A stretch of DNA of 64,000 nucleotides from Treponema sp. (GTDB lineage Bacteria; Spirochaetota; Spirochaetia; Treponematales; Treponemataceae), in the NCBI GenBank assembly GCA_016286365.1, contig JAEESN010000009.1:1-64000 (forward strand), written 5' to 3'. Below, one piece after another: positions 33,568-42,862 of the stretch (the first letter of the stretch is position 1; the number at the start of each line of letters is the position of its first letter). The translations under genes were made by a program, and so were the position numbers. The notes beneath the pieces were generated by a model. It did not search any database and was not told where the DNA came from. It saw only the letters and a list, made by a program, of their open reading frames with translations.

Positions 33568-33578
33568 TTTATCCTCCG

Positions 33579-34601
33579 TTATTTTTCCCATGGGTATTTC
33601 ATATTCCAGTCTGCACGTAAATCATCCATAACCTTACAAAGATTCATTGATTTTTCAAAGGTGTGTACATTCGATTCTGTCTGATTGTTTAATATGCATT
33701 CTGTTGCGTGAATAAGTTCGTATTCATATCCGTTTACGCGGAAGGGTACTTCTATCATTTTTACTTCGCTTTCGTTACCGCTTTCTTTTGTGTAAAGATG
33801 AACTTCTGCTTTTTGTGTAAGAAAGAAGTTATATACTTTTATAAAGCCCTTTTCGCCGAATATTACCGCTTCATGTGTGTCTGTAGCGTTAGGCATATCT
33901 GCGGCACTCTGAAAATTTGTCGTTACTCCGTTTTCGAAAGTTAGGTTTACAGAGTTCCATACATCAACTCCATTTAATAGCCTTACGTTTGAACTTCTTT
34001 CTTTTACGGGAGAAAAATCATTAATCATCATGGAAAAATAGATATTGTAAATACCTAAATCGAGTAAGGCCCCTCCTGCAAGTTCCGGAGCATAAAGACG
34101 GTTTTTTGGATCGTAGGCAACTCTGTTACAAAAGTGCGATTCTATGTGTTTTATTTTTCCGATTGTTTCTTCCGATATGCATTTTTTTATGGCTGCAATA
34201 CAGGGATTAAAGGCAGTCCACATTGCTTCCATAAAAAAAAGCTTTTTTTCTTTTGCAAGAGTAATCATATCCTTTAGCTGGGAGAGGCTGCATCCTGCGG
34301 GTTTTTCGCAAAGGACATGTTTTCCGGCCTTAAGGCATGCAAGGGCAGATTCATAATGGAAGGCGTGCGGGTTAGCAATGTAAACGGCATCAACTTCGCT
34401 GTCGGAAAGTAATTCTTCGTATGAGCCGTATGCCTTGGTAAAATTCCATTTTTTTGAAAACTCTTTTGCCCGTTCAAGGTTTCTTGAGGCTGTAGCATAA
34501 AGACGGATTTTCCCGTCATCTTTTACGCCGTTCATGGCAGTTGCCATTTTTTCTGCAATGTGTCCGGGAGCTAAAATTGCCCAGTTAATATAATCTTTCA
34601 T
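33579..34601 (-). CDS. Gfo/Idh/MocA-family oxidoreductase
   Basis: The protein (340 aa from MKDYINWAILA) is an NAD(P)-dependent sugar dehydrogenase: the Rossmann start WAILAPGHIAEKMATAM, ATASRNLERAKEF, the conserved AVYIANPHAFHYESALACLK, GKHVLCEKPAGCSLSQ with the EKP motif, and GGALLDLGIYNIYF in the substrate domain. Likely substrates are sugars or polyols; the exact one cannot be read. The ORF track starts seven codons earlier. The chosen ATG lies 7 bases after a TATAAT and has no ribosome-binding site, so the mRNA may be leaderless. It heads a three-gene operon. Confidence 0.9.
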   Translation of the reverse strand: MKDYINWAILAPGHIAEKMATAMNGVKDDGKIRLYATASRNLERAKEFSKKWNFTKAYGSYEELLSDSEVDAVYIANPHAFHYESALACLKAGKHVLCEKPAGCSLSQLKDMITLAKEKKLFFMEAMWTAFNPCIAAIKKCISEETIGKIKHIESHFCNRVAYDPKNRLYAPELAGGALLDLGIYNIYFSMMINDFSPVKERSSNVRLLNGVDVWNSVNLTFENGVTTNFQSAADMPNATDTHEAVIFGEKGFIKVYNFFLTQKAEVHLYTKESGNESEVKMIEVPFRVNGYEYELIHATECILNNQTESNVHTFEKSMNLCKVMDDLRADWNMKYPWEK

Positions 34602-34608
34602 AGGTAAA

Positions 34609-34614
34609 ATTATA
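34609..34614 (-). promoter_or_regulatory. -10 element of the Gfo/Idh operon (candidate leaderless)
   Basis: Minus-strand TATAAT lies 7 bases before the start codon at 34601. No convincing -35 is visible at the right distance. Confidence 0.4.
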
Positions 34615-34757
34615 CAGGGCATGGATTCAAAAGAATGAATAAATCTCTATTGTTATAGGACTTTTTTTATGAAAGATTTTGAGGAGAGTTTTTCGGAAGA
34701 ATTATTGTTTCCCCGAATAGACTTTTTGTAGATAATTATTGTTCTGAGTTTGTTCGC

Positions 34758-35642
34758 CTAATCAATAAGCTTTCTTAGGTTATTGTCTACAAGCTCGCAG
34801 AGTTTATGCATCGGGATGTTTCTTTTTGCTGCAACGTATTCATAGACATATTTTATGTTTTCAGGTGTATTCAGTGTATTTTTAAGGGGAACCGGTGCAT
34901 AATATGGGGAATCGCTTTCTATTAAGATTCTGTCTTTTGGAACATAAGCGACTAAATCAGACATATCAAAAAAGTTTTTCTTTCCGCCGTAAGTTACTGT
35001 TCCGCTAAAACTGATATACCATCCAAGGTCCAGGAAAAAATCAATTTCTGATTTTGTGTATGCAAAACCGTGGATTATTCCCTTATTCCATTTGATGGTC
35101 TGTAAAACATCCTGGGTATCTTTAAAACCTTTTCTTGAATGAACAATTACCGGCATGTTTAGTTTTTTACCGAGTGTTAATTCAAGTGCAAAAAGGTCTT
35201 TTTCGTCACCGATTGTTGAATTATCAAAATACTCGTGATCGCGACCTTCGTATTCTACAGAATCCCAGTCGTGGTCAATTCCACATGGTCCTATGGCAAA
35301 AAGATGATTTGCAAATTCACTGTCAGATTCCTTAAAATCGCGGATTGTATTTTCCAGGTTTTCTACGGCATCAAATCTGTTTTCTATGCTGTCTGAATCA
35401 GGCATGATTCCTGCAGTAAAATAAAGGGACTTTTTTAATGAAGCTTTGATGTTTTCGTCGTCGAGAGTATCAAGAAGTGAAGAAAGCTTTTCTGTTCTTG
35501 CCCATATATCATTTTCGCGGATTCCTGAATCGATTAAAAACGCAGGCTTATATTCTGCGATTCTTGATAAAACCTCTAAGGTTTCTTCTTCGCTTGAGTT
35601 CTGGATAATACTGTCAAAATTTATAAGTGAATCTGAGTACAT
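34758..35642 (-). CDS. Atypical TatD-family hydrolase lacking N-terminal metal ligands
   Basis: The second half is clearly TatD-like (294 aa in all): MPVIVHSRKGFKDTQDVL, IIHGFAYTKSEIDFFLDLGW, YISFSGTVTYGG, and DRILIESDSPYYAPVP with the conserved Asp. TatD proteins are metal-dependent DNases. The first metal-binding motif H-x-H, normally near 'DTHCHL' at residues 5-10, is absent: the protein starts MYSDSLINFDSII, and an in-frame stop (TAA) two codons before the ATG rules out an upstream extension. The conserved Glu ('GECGLD') reads GPCGIDHD. It may be inactive or bind metal differently. It stands alone, 135 bases upstream of the Gfo/Idh operon. Confidence 0.8.
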   Translation of the reverse strand: MYSDSLINFDSIIQNSSEEETLEVLSRIAEYKPAFLIDSGIRENDIWARTEKLSSLLDTLDDENIKASLKKSLYFTAGIMPDSDSIENRFDAVENLENTIRDFKESDSEFANHLFAIGPCGIDHDWDSVEYEGRDHEYFDNSTIGDEKDLFALELTLGKKLNMPVIVHSRKGFKDTQDVLQTIKWNKGIIHGFAYTKSEIDFFLDLGWYISFSGTVTYGGKKNFFDMSDLVAYVPKDRILIESDSPYYAPVPLKNTLNTPENIKYVYEYVAAKRNIPMHKLCELVDNNLRKLID

Positions 35643-35680
35643 ATTTTAATTTTCGGAAGAGGGGGCATTTTTTGTTACTC

Positions 35681-35709
35681 TTTATTCCTTTAAAAAAATT
35701 CATTATAAT
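35681..35709 (+). promoter_or_regulatory. Promoter of uvrA (candidate leaderless)
   Basis: TATAAT at 35704-35709 lies 8 bases before the uvrA ATG; TTTATT at 35681-35686 gives a 17-base spacer but is a poor -35. No Shine-Dalgarno sequence is present. Confidence 0.45.
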
Positions 35710-35717
35710 TTAATGAT

Positions 35718-38543
35718 ATGGCAGAAGATAAGATCGTAATCCGCGGGGCAAGAGAGCATAATCTTAAAAATGTTGATGTAACTCTTCCACGCAATAAACT
35801 TGTTGTAATTTCAGGACTTTCGGGTTCGGGTAAGTCATCATTAGCTTTTGATACTCTTTTTGCAGAAGGCCAGCGGCGTTATATGGAAAGTCTTTCTTCT
35901 TATGCCAGACAGTTTTTGGGCCGTATGGATAAGCCTGATGTTGATTTTATAGAAGGTTTGTCTCCTGCAATTTCTATTGAACAAAAATCAACTAATAAAA
36001 ATCCGCGTTCTACTGTTGGAACAATCACAGAAATTTATGATTATTACCGTCTTTTATTTGCAAGAGCCGGTCATCCTCACTGTCCTTCATGCGGAAGGGA
36101 AATCCGTGAGCAGAGTATAGACCAGATTATAGATACAATCATGAGCTGGCCCGAAGATACAAAGATGCAGATTTTAGCCCCTGTTATCCGCGGTAAAAAG
36201 GGCGAACACACAAAGATTATTGAAGATGCAAAAAAATCAGGATTTATAAGAGCCAGAATCGATGGTGTAATGGCTGAGCTTGAAGATTCAATCAAACTCG
36301 ATAAGCAGAAAAAACATACTATAGAAATTGTCGTAGACAGAATAAAAAAATCAGATGATATAAGGTCTCGCCTGGCTGATTCAATCGAAATCGCTTTAAA
36401 AAATGCAAACGGAATTGTAATTGTAACAAAACAGGAGCCCGACACAGACAAGGTGCAGGAAGTATTCTTCAGCCAAAAAAATGCATGTCCTGACTGTGGT
36501 ATTTCCATCCCTGATTTACAGCCGAGACTTTTTTCTTTTAATAATCCATTTGGTGCCTGCCCGGAATGCACGGGGCTTGGTGAAAAGATGGAATGGGATT
36601 TTAATAAGATTTTACCCGATAAGAACTTAAGCTTTAACAAAGGCGCATTCCCGTTTTTTAATCCGTCTAGCGAATGGAACAAGAGTATTTTTAATTCAGT
36701 AGCAGAAGCTTCGGGCTTTACTCTCGACACCCCGGTAAAAGATCTTACAGAAAAGCAGTTTGATTTTTTATGGAACGGAGACGAAAACAAAAAACTTCAC
36801 TGGATTTATAAAAAACAGAGCGGGGAAGGATATTCTGAATATAACAGACCGTGGCCCGGAGTCCTTAAAGAAATGACAAGACGTTACCGCGAAGCCTGGG
36901 GCGAAAGTATGAGGGTGAACATCGAAGAAAAGTTTATGTCGGTGCACGAATGTTCAACCTGTCACGGAATGAGGCTAAGACCCGAAGCACTTGGTGTAAC
37001 GATCGGTGATAAAAATATCTACGAGCTTTGTAAGTTAAGCGTTGGTGAATCGATTGCGTTTTTTGAAAACTTAAAGCTTTCGGAAAGCGAAGCTCAGATT
37101 GCTGTTCAGGTATTAAAGGAAATTAAATCACGACTTGGATTTTTGCGCGATGTAGGACTTGATTATCTTACGATGGAGCGTTCTGCAGAATCACTTTCTG
37201 GTGGAGAAGCACAGAGAATCCGTCTTGCAACACAGATTGGTTCTGCCCTCTGCGGTGTCATGTACATTCTTGATGAGCCAAGTATCGGTCTTCATCAGCG
37301 TGATAACCAGAAGCTCATAGACACATTATTAAACCTCCGAGATAACGGAAACACTGTAATTGTAGTAGAACACGACGAACAGACTTTAAGAACAGCTGAT
37401 TATTTAATAGACATGGGACCGGGTGCTGGTGTAAACGGCGGTAAGGTTGTTGCATGTGGAACTCCGGATGAAGTTTCTAAAGTAAAGGAAAGTCTTACAG
37501 GACAGTATCTCGCCGGAACCCTCAAGATGGATATCCCGTCCGAACGAAGAAAAGGTAACGGAAAGTTTATAAAGATAAACGGCGCCCGCGAGCATAATCT
37601 TAAAAATATAAATGTAGAAATTCCTCTTGGAACTTTTACCTGTATTACGGGTGTAAGCGGATCTGGAAAATCAACTTTGATGAGCGACATTCTTTATCCT
37701 GCCGTAAGCAATAAAATCATGAGGACTGATTACCCTGTTGGTGAATGCGACGGTGTAGAAGGAATTGAAGGTGTAGACAAGGTAATCAATATTGACCAGT
37801 CCCCGATCGGGCGTTCTCCAAGAAGTAATCCTGCAACTTATGTCGGGGTTTTTGATGCAATCCGCGATTTATATGCAAGTCTTCCCGAAAGTAAGGCAAG
37901 AGGCTATCAGAAAGGAAGATTCAGTTTTAACGTAAAGGGCGGCCGATGCGAAAACTGTCAGGGGGCTGGCGAAATTGTAATCGAAATGAATTTTTTACCT
38001 GATGTATTTATTCAGTGCGAAGTCTGTAACGGAAAGCGCTTTAATCACGAAACCCTCGAAGTAGAATATAAGGGAAAAAATATCAACGATGTATTGAATA
38101 TGTCCATAGACGAAGCGTGCGACTTTTTCCAGAGCATTCCTCACATTTATAGAAAGATTGCAACATTGCAGTCAGTTGGACTTGGATATATCCAGCTTGG
38201 ACAGAATGCGCTTACCTTGTCTGGCGGAGAAGCACAGCGTGTAAAACTTGCAAACGAACTTGCACGTCCTGCAACAAGTAAAACACTCTATATCCTTGAT
38301 GAACCTACTACAGGACTTCATTTTGCAGATGTAAAACTTTTGATGAAGGTTATCCAGCGGCTTGTAGATAACGGAAACACAGTTGTAATGATTGAACACA
38401 ACCTTGATGTTATTAAACAGGCGGATTATATAATAGACTTAGGACCAGAAGGTGGAACAAGGGGTGGAACTCTTGTAGCAAGCGGAACTCCGGAACAGAT
38501 TGCAGAATGTAAGAAAAGCTATACCGGACAGTTTTTAAAATAA
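35718..38543 (+). CDS. uvrA: Excinuclease ABC subunit A
   Basis: UvrA recognises bulky DNA damage in nucleotide excision repair. The protein (941 aa, normal) has two ABC ATPase halves: Walker [13 protein letters not shown] near residue 31 with signature [13 protein letters not shown], and [13 protein letters not shown] near 645 with signature [13 protein letters not shown]. Two zinc modules are visible, CPDC...CPEC around residue 255-285 and CENC...CEVC around 750. It begins with the usual [15 protein letters not shown]. Only 8 bases separate the next gene's chosen start from its stop. No LexA-type operator is evident. Confidence 0.98.
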   Translation: MAEDKIVIRGAREHNLKNVDVTLPRNKLVVISGLSGSGKSSLAFDTLFAEGQRRYMESLSSYARQFLGRMDKPDVDFIEGLSPAISIEQKSTNKNPRSTVGTITEIYDYYRLLFARAGHPHCPSCGREIREQSIDQIIDTIMSWPEDTKMQILAPVIRGKKGEHTKIIEDAKKSGFIRARIDGVMAELEDSIKLDKQKKHTIEIVVDRIKKSDDIRSRLADSIEIALKNANGIVIVTKQEPDTDKVQEVFFSQKNACPDCGISIPDLQPRLFSFNNPFGACPECTGLGEKMEWDFNKILPDKNLSFNKGAFPFFNPSSEWNKSIFNSVAEASGFTLDTPVKDLTEKQFDFLWNGDENKKLHWIYKKQSGEGYSEYNRPWPGVLKEMTRRYREAWGESMRVNIEEKFMSVHECSTCHGMRLRPEALGVTIGDKNIYELCKLSVGESIAFFENLKLSESEAQIAVQVLKEIKSRLGFLRDVGLDYLTMERSAESLSGGEAQRIRLATQIGSALCGVMYILDEPSIGLHQRDNQKLIDTLLNLRDNGNTVIVVEHDEQTLRTADYLIDMGPGAGVNGGKVVACGTPDEVSKVKESLTGQYLAGTLKMDIPSERRKGNGKFIKINGAREHNLKNINVEIPLGTFTCITGVSGSGKSTLMSDILYPAVSNKIMRTDYPVGECDGVEGIEGVDKVINIDQSPIGRSPRSNPATYVGVFDAIRDLYASLPESKARGYQKGRFSFNVKGGRCENCQGAGEIVIEMNFLPDVFIQCEVCNGKRFNHETLEVEYKGKNINDVLNMSIDEACDFFQSIPHIYRKIATLQSVGLGYIQLGQNALTLSGGEAQRVKLANELARPATSKTLYILDEPTTGLHFADVKLLMKVIQRLVDNGNTVVMIEHNLDVIKQADYIIDLGPEGGTRGGTLVASGTPEQIAECKKSYTGQFLK

Positions 38544-38551
38544 AGGTGATG

Positions 38552-41500
38552 ATGGATAGTCGGAAAAAAAGAATACATTTTTCTTTCTCATTAAAAAAAC
38601 TCATCACGCTCATTGTGTCTTTAAGTTTTTGTCTTGTGCCTCTTACAGCCCAGGAAAGCGATGCTCAAAATCAGAGCGGGCAGGATCAGAAAAATACACA
38701 AAGCTCATCTTCGGGATCAGAAGAAGTTACAACCATAACAATCCGTAATGCAAGGCAGACAGATTACCAGAAAGATGAAGAAAGCGGGAACGATACGATT
38801 ATCCTAGAAGGAGCAGTAGAACTTACGGTAACAAAGGGAACTACTGTTTCGGAAATTAAGGCAGAGAGGGTAACTTACGACAGAAAAACCCAGATGCTTT
38901 ATGCAAGCGGAAACGTAGAAATTACAACAAAGAATGATTCAGCGGGAGGTGGAGAGGTAACAAAAGCTTCTTCACTCATAATGAATACTTCTACACTAGA
39001 AGGTGTTTTCGACGACGGACACGTAATTCAGACTCAGAGCGATGCAATCAATCTTCCTTCGGGCTCTACGCTTGTAGTTTTTTCAGATGTATTCAGTAAA
39101 AGCGAAAACAATACAATCGTATTTAAAGATTCAAGCCTTACCTTCTGTGATGATCCTAATCCCCACTGGCACATAGATGCTTCAAGAACCTGGCTTTTAC
39201 CAGGCGGTGAGTTTGCTTTTTTTAATGCGCTTTTGTATGTTGGTCCAATTCCCGTAATGTATTTCCCGGCCTTTTATTACCCTAAAGATGAACTTGTATT
39301 TAATCCGGTGTTCGGATACAGACAGAGGGAAGGATATTTTTTCCAGACTACGACATATCTTTTTGGAAGAAAACCTTTGGATAATTCATCATCATCTTCT
39401 TCTGATTCTTCCAACTCTGTAACGGAATCTGCAAAAGGTCTTTACAATTTTATGAAGCCTTCGAGCCTTAAAGAACAGGAATTACAGGGGCTTGTCCTTC
39501 ACAACCTGGATAAGGATTTTAAAGGCGATACATCAAAATATGTTAAATTTGAAGCTGATGCATATTCAAACCTCGGATTTTTCATTGGATTTGAAGGAAA
39601 CGTAATTCCACAGAAATTGAATGTTTTTTCGAGCATGTCCTATAATCTTTCTCTTGCCTTCAGTAATACAATTTTTAATCAGTCGGGTGTTTATAATTCA
39701 ATTTCTTCGGCCGGTGAAAAATACTGGGACAAATCTAATTTTATGGGACTTTCTCTTCCGTTCCGCTATAAGGCAAAAATCGATTTTACAATAACAAAGC
39801 CTTTTACAATTTCTGTTTCGCTTCCACTATATTCAGATCCATACTATGCGTACGATTTTGAAAACCGTGGGGAAACAATGGACTGGCTTTCTTATCTTAT
39901 GAGCGGACAGGATACCTCAGAAATAAATATCACAGAAATCTCATCCCTTGTGTGGAAATTAAATTTAGCTCATAACTTTACAATTCCTCTTTTATTAAAT
40001 CCATATATTTCGAGTGCGTCTTTTAATTTTAATTCTTCGATAAATATTTCATCAACTTCGAATACATCTCTTTCTTCTGATTCTCGTTCTTCTAATGGAG
40101 ATGGATGGCAGTATTCTTCTCCGGAAAGAAAGATTTATTATCCTTCTGTTGTTACTCCCGTAAATCTTACGATGAATATGGGTGGAACACTTTTTGAGTG
40201 GCCCCGTCCTGTAAAAAGGGTAGAAACAGAAAATTATGAAATACCTCTTGTAAAGCCGGAAGATATTTTTGGTAAAGAAGAAGTTAAGACAGAAGATAGT
40301 ACAGCCACAGAACAAACTGAACACAAAGATGAAAAAAAGGATGATAAAAGCGAAGTAAAAAAGGATGAACTTGAATTAACATTTACAGAGCTTCCATCAA
40401 ATCCTCTTACAACATATATTCCTGATTCATTTAATTATAAACTTTCATATACATTTAATCCGACAGTTGTATTCCAGATTAATTATGATGAATCGAGTAT
40501 TTCGGCTCTGGATGGATTTAAGTGGAGCAGCATGAAATCTGATATGTATACTGTAAAAGCTCCTCTTGAGTTTACAAGCTATATGAATTATGCGGGAAGC
40601 TTTTTTACGATGAGCAATTATGTTCAGTATAATTCAATCTGGCAGGGACACCCCGAAACTAAGGGTTATACTTCCGAGGCGGATATCAACAATTTAAAAA
40701 ATGCCGATTACAATGCAGAAGCTCAGACTATAACAAACAGAAACGTAATCTCTTTAAAACCACTTGTTTATCTTAAAGATTTCCGTGACAGTGGAATTTC
40801 CTGGAATACGACATTCAAGCTGTTAAGGAAAAAATATAACGGCGATGTTGATAATCCCCAGTGGGAATACTATGGCCTTGATTTTACCGATGAAGAGTCT
40901 GTAACAGAAAACCTTTTAAATCTTACCTTTGCTTCATCCCAGGACGACAACAGATTCTCCCAGAGATTTGTTTTAAGTTCAACAATTTCTCCACAGCTTC
41001 CTAAAATCACAGGAAGTCTTAACCTTGTTTTCCCTTATGTAAACTTTAATATGAGCATGGGCTTTCAGCAGAAGAGTAAGCAGGATTCACAGTGGGTAAA
41101 AAATCCTTTAGAACAGTCTATGGAAGTTTCTCTTTTTGATTCAAAACTGCGTCTTACACAGAGCTTCAGCTATAATCTTGAAGAAACCCATGTGGAAAGC
41201 CTTAAATTCGGCGCTTCGTATAATAATTTATCTTTGTCTTACATGATGCTTCACACTTATGCATACGAATTCGACGATGTAAATCACACAGGATGGATTG
41301 CAGATACTTCAAAGAGCTTTATCCCGTACAGCCTGTCTCTTTCTTATAATTATTCACCAAAGACTTTTTATAAGTGGTTCAACAGGATTTCGGTAGCTCC
41401 GGTTTTAAGCACATCGGTTGTTGCAGATCTGGTACGACCTACAAACAGTTATTTCCTTTTTACTCCTGGAATCACATTTAAAATCAATAACTTTTTGAAT

Positions 41501-41869
41501 ATCACATTCTCGGCAACTTCAAAGAACACGGTTTTATACAGATACTTCCAGACAATGCTCGGACACGAAGGAAGAATTCCAGGAGAAGATAATATTTTCT
41601 TAGATCTTTTTGATTCATTCAGATTCGACAATGAAGAATTAAGAAAGGCTTCGGGCTTTAAATTAAAATCATTAAATCTTACTTTAACACATGAGCTTCA
41701 CGACTGGGATTTTAGCATGGCATTGAAGTTTGAACCACGCCTTGTAACAGAAAACGGCAGAAAGTATTATGATTATAATCCGTATTTTACACTTGGAATT
41801 ACATGGCGACCAATGGAAAGCATGAAAACAAAGATTACCGACGAATATGGTACAATTAAACTTGAATAG
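38552..41869 (+). CDS. lptD: LptD/OstA-like outer-membrane assembly protein
   Basis: A very large protein (about 1,105 aa) with a signal peptide (KKLITLIVSLSFCLVPLTAQ), an N-terminal OstA/LptA-like beta-jellyroll domain (ILEGAVELTVTKGTTVSEIK, YASGNVEITT), the segment WHIDASRTWLLPGGEFAFFN and PIPVMYFPAFYYPKDEL typical of LptD, and a long barrel with many aromatic strands. A Ser-rich patch (SSSSSDSSNS) and a charged insert of about 40 residues near position 573 (EEVKTEDSTATEQTEHKDEK) probably form loops. Treponemes lack classical lipopolysaccharide, yet LptD-like proteins are known there; the transported glycolipid is unknown. Three starts are possible (GTG 38546, ATG 38549, ATG 38552); the last has the best spacing from AAAGG. 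Confidence 0.82.
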   Translation: MDSRKKRIHFSFSLKKLITLIVSLSFCLVPLTAQESDAQNQSGQDQKNTQSSSSGSEEVTTITIRNARQTDYQKDEESGNDTIILEGAVELTVTKGTTVSEIKAERVTYDRKTQMLYASGNVEITTKNDSAGGGEVTKASSLIMNTSTLEGVFDDGHVIQTQSDAINLPSGSTLVVFSDVFSKSENNTIVFKDSSLTFCDDPNPHWHIDASRTWLLPGGEFAFFNALLYVGPIPVMYFPAFYYPKDELVFNPVFGYRQREGYFFQTTTYLFGRKPLDNSSSSSSDSSNSVTESAKGLYNFMKPSSLKEQELQGLVLHNLDKDFKGDTSKYVKFEADAYSNLGFFIGFEGNVIPQKLNVFSSMSYNLSLAFSNTIFNQSGVYNSISSAGEKYWDKSNFMGLSLPFRYKAKIDFTITKPFTISVSLPLYSDPYYAYDFENRGETMDWLSYLMSGQDTSEINITEISSLVWKLNLAHNFTIPLLLNPYISSASFNFNSSINISSTSNTSLSSDSRSSNGDGWQYSSPERKIYYPSVVTPVNLTMNMGGTLFEWPRPVKRVETENYEIPLVKPEDIFGKEEVKTEDSTATEQTEHKDEKKDDKSEVKKDELELTFTELPSNPLTTYIPDSFNYKLSYTFNPTVVFQINYDESSISALDGFKWSSMKSDMYTVKAPLEFTSYMNYAGSFFTMSNYVQYNSIWQGHPETKGYTSEADINNLKNADYNAEAQTITNRNVISLKPLVYLKDFRDSGISWNTTFKLLRKKYNGDVDNPQWEYYGLDFTDEESVTENLLNLTFASSQDDNRFSQRFVLSSTISPQLPKITGSLNLVFPYVNFNMSMGFQQKSKQDSQWVKNPLEQSMEVSLFDSKLRLTQSFSYNLEETHVESLKFGASYNNLSLSYMMLHTYAYEFDDVNHTGWIADTSKSFIPYSLSLSYNYSPKTFYKWFNRISVAPVLSTSVVADLVRPTNSYFLFTPGITFKINNFLNITFSATSKNTVLYRYFQTMLGHEGRIPGEDNIFLDLFDSFRFDNEELRKASGFKLKSLNLTLTHELHDWDFSMALKFEPRLVTENGRKYYDYNPYFTLGITWRPMESMKTKITDEYGTIKLE

Positions 41870-41926
41870 CTTTTTGGTCTTTCAAAATACGTATAAATAG
41901 GATATCATAGAATAAAAGGGGATTAA

Positions 41927-42862
41927 TTGAGCGAATATACAATAGTTGTTCCGGATAACAGTATTCTTGCATGTGTATGCGGAACGAATGACAGTAACTT
42001 AAAACTTATAGAAGATAATCTTGGCCTTAATGTTTATACTAAAGGAAACGAGCTTTCAATCGAAACCGAAGACCCTTATCTGTGCCAGAAATTTCAGTTC
42101 ATTATTGACCGCATTGTAGACGAAGTAAACGACGGCGGAAAAAACACAGAAGATATAGTCATTTCGGTATTAAACACTCAGCGTAAAGTAAATTCTCAGG
42201 AAGTAGCTATCAATGTCCCTGGCGGATATAAAAAGATTTATCCTCGCACACAGAATCAGGCGGAATATATAAATCTTTTGCAGACTAAGGATATGGTTTT
42301 CTGTACGGGAAGTGCCGGAAGTGGAAAAACTTATCTTGCAGTGGCAGAAGCTTTGAGCGAAGTTCTTTCTCATAAAAAAAATAAAATCATAATTTCGCGG
42401 CCTGTTGTAGAAGCGGGAGAAAGTCTTGGATTTTTGCCCGGAGACCTTGAGCAGAAAATAGATCCTTATTTAAGACCGTTGCGTGATGCTATGGAATCCA
42501 TTATCCCGATGGAAACTATACGTAAACTCACAGAATCTGGTATAATAGAAGTAGCACCTCTTGCTTATATGAGGGGACGAACTCTTAATAATGCCGTGAT
42601 AATTCTGGATGAAGCCCAGAATACAACCTGTTCGCAGATGAAGATGTTTTTAACAAGAATGGGTGATAATTCAAAGGTGTTTATTACAGGAGATCCGACC
42701 CAGGTGGATTTACCGGCTAAAAAGAGTTCGGGATTAATTCATTCAGTAAGAATATTGAATAGAATAGAAGATATAGGTTTTATGGAACTTACGGCAGAGG
42801 ATGTTGTAAGAAACAGACTTGTGAAAAAAATTGTAAAGGCATATGAAAATGAAGAAGACTGA
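41927..42862 (+). CDS. PhoH-family ATPase (TTG start)
   Basis: The protein (311 aa) has the PhoH core: KIYPRTQNQAEYINLLQ, Walker A TGSAGSGKTYLAVAEAL near residue 125, SRPVVEAGESLGFLPGDL, the Walker B segment NAVIILDEAQNTT, and VFITGDPTQVDLP. PhoH proteins are ATPases linked to RNA metabolism and often sit next to ybeY, as here. The start is TTG, 5 bases after AAGGGGAT; no ATG or GTG offers an alternative before the conserved part. Its 3' end overlaps the HDIG gene by 20 bases, and it leads a coupled gene run through ybeY and corC. Confidence 0.93.
   Translation: MSEYTIVVPDNSILACVCGTNDSNLKLIEDNLGLNVYTKGNELSIETEDPYLCQKFQFIIDRIVDEVNDGGKNTEDIVISVLNTQRKVNSQEVAINVPGGYKKIYPRTQNQAEYINLLQTKDMVFCTGSAGSGKTYLAVAEALSEVLSHKKNKIIISRPVVEAGESLGFLPGDLEQKIDPYLRPLRDAMESIIPMETIRKLTESGIIEVAPLAYMRGRTLNNAVIILDEAQNTTCSQMKMFLTRMGDNSKVFITGDPTQVDLPAKKSSGLIHSVRILNRIEDIGFMELTAEDVVRNRLVKKIVKAYENEED

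Noticed and set aside
34669-34731. A 20-codon ORF (MKDFEESFSEEL...) between the Gfo/Idh and TatD genes
   Set aside because: An AGGA lies 8 bases before its ATG, but it is too short to support without homologues or expression data.
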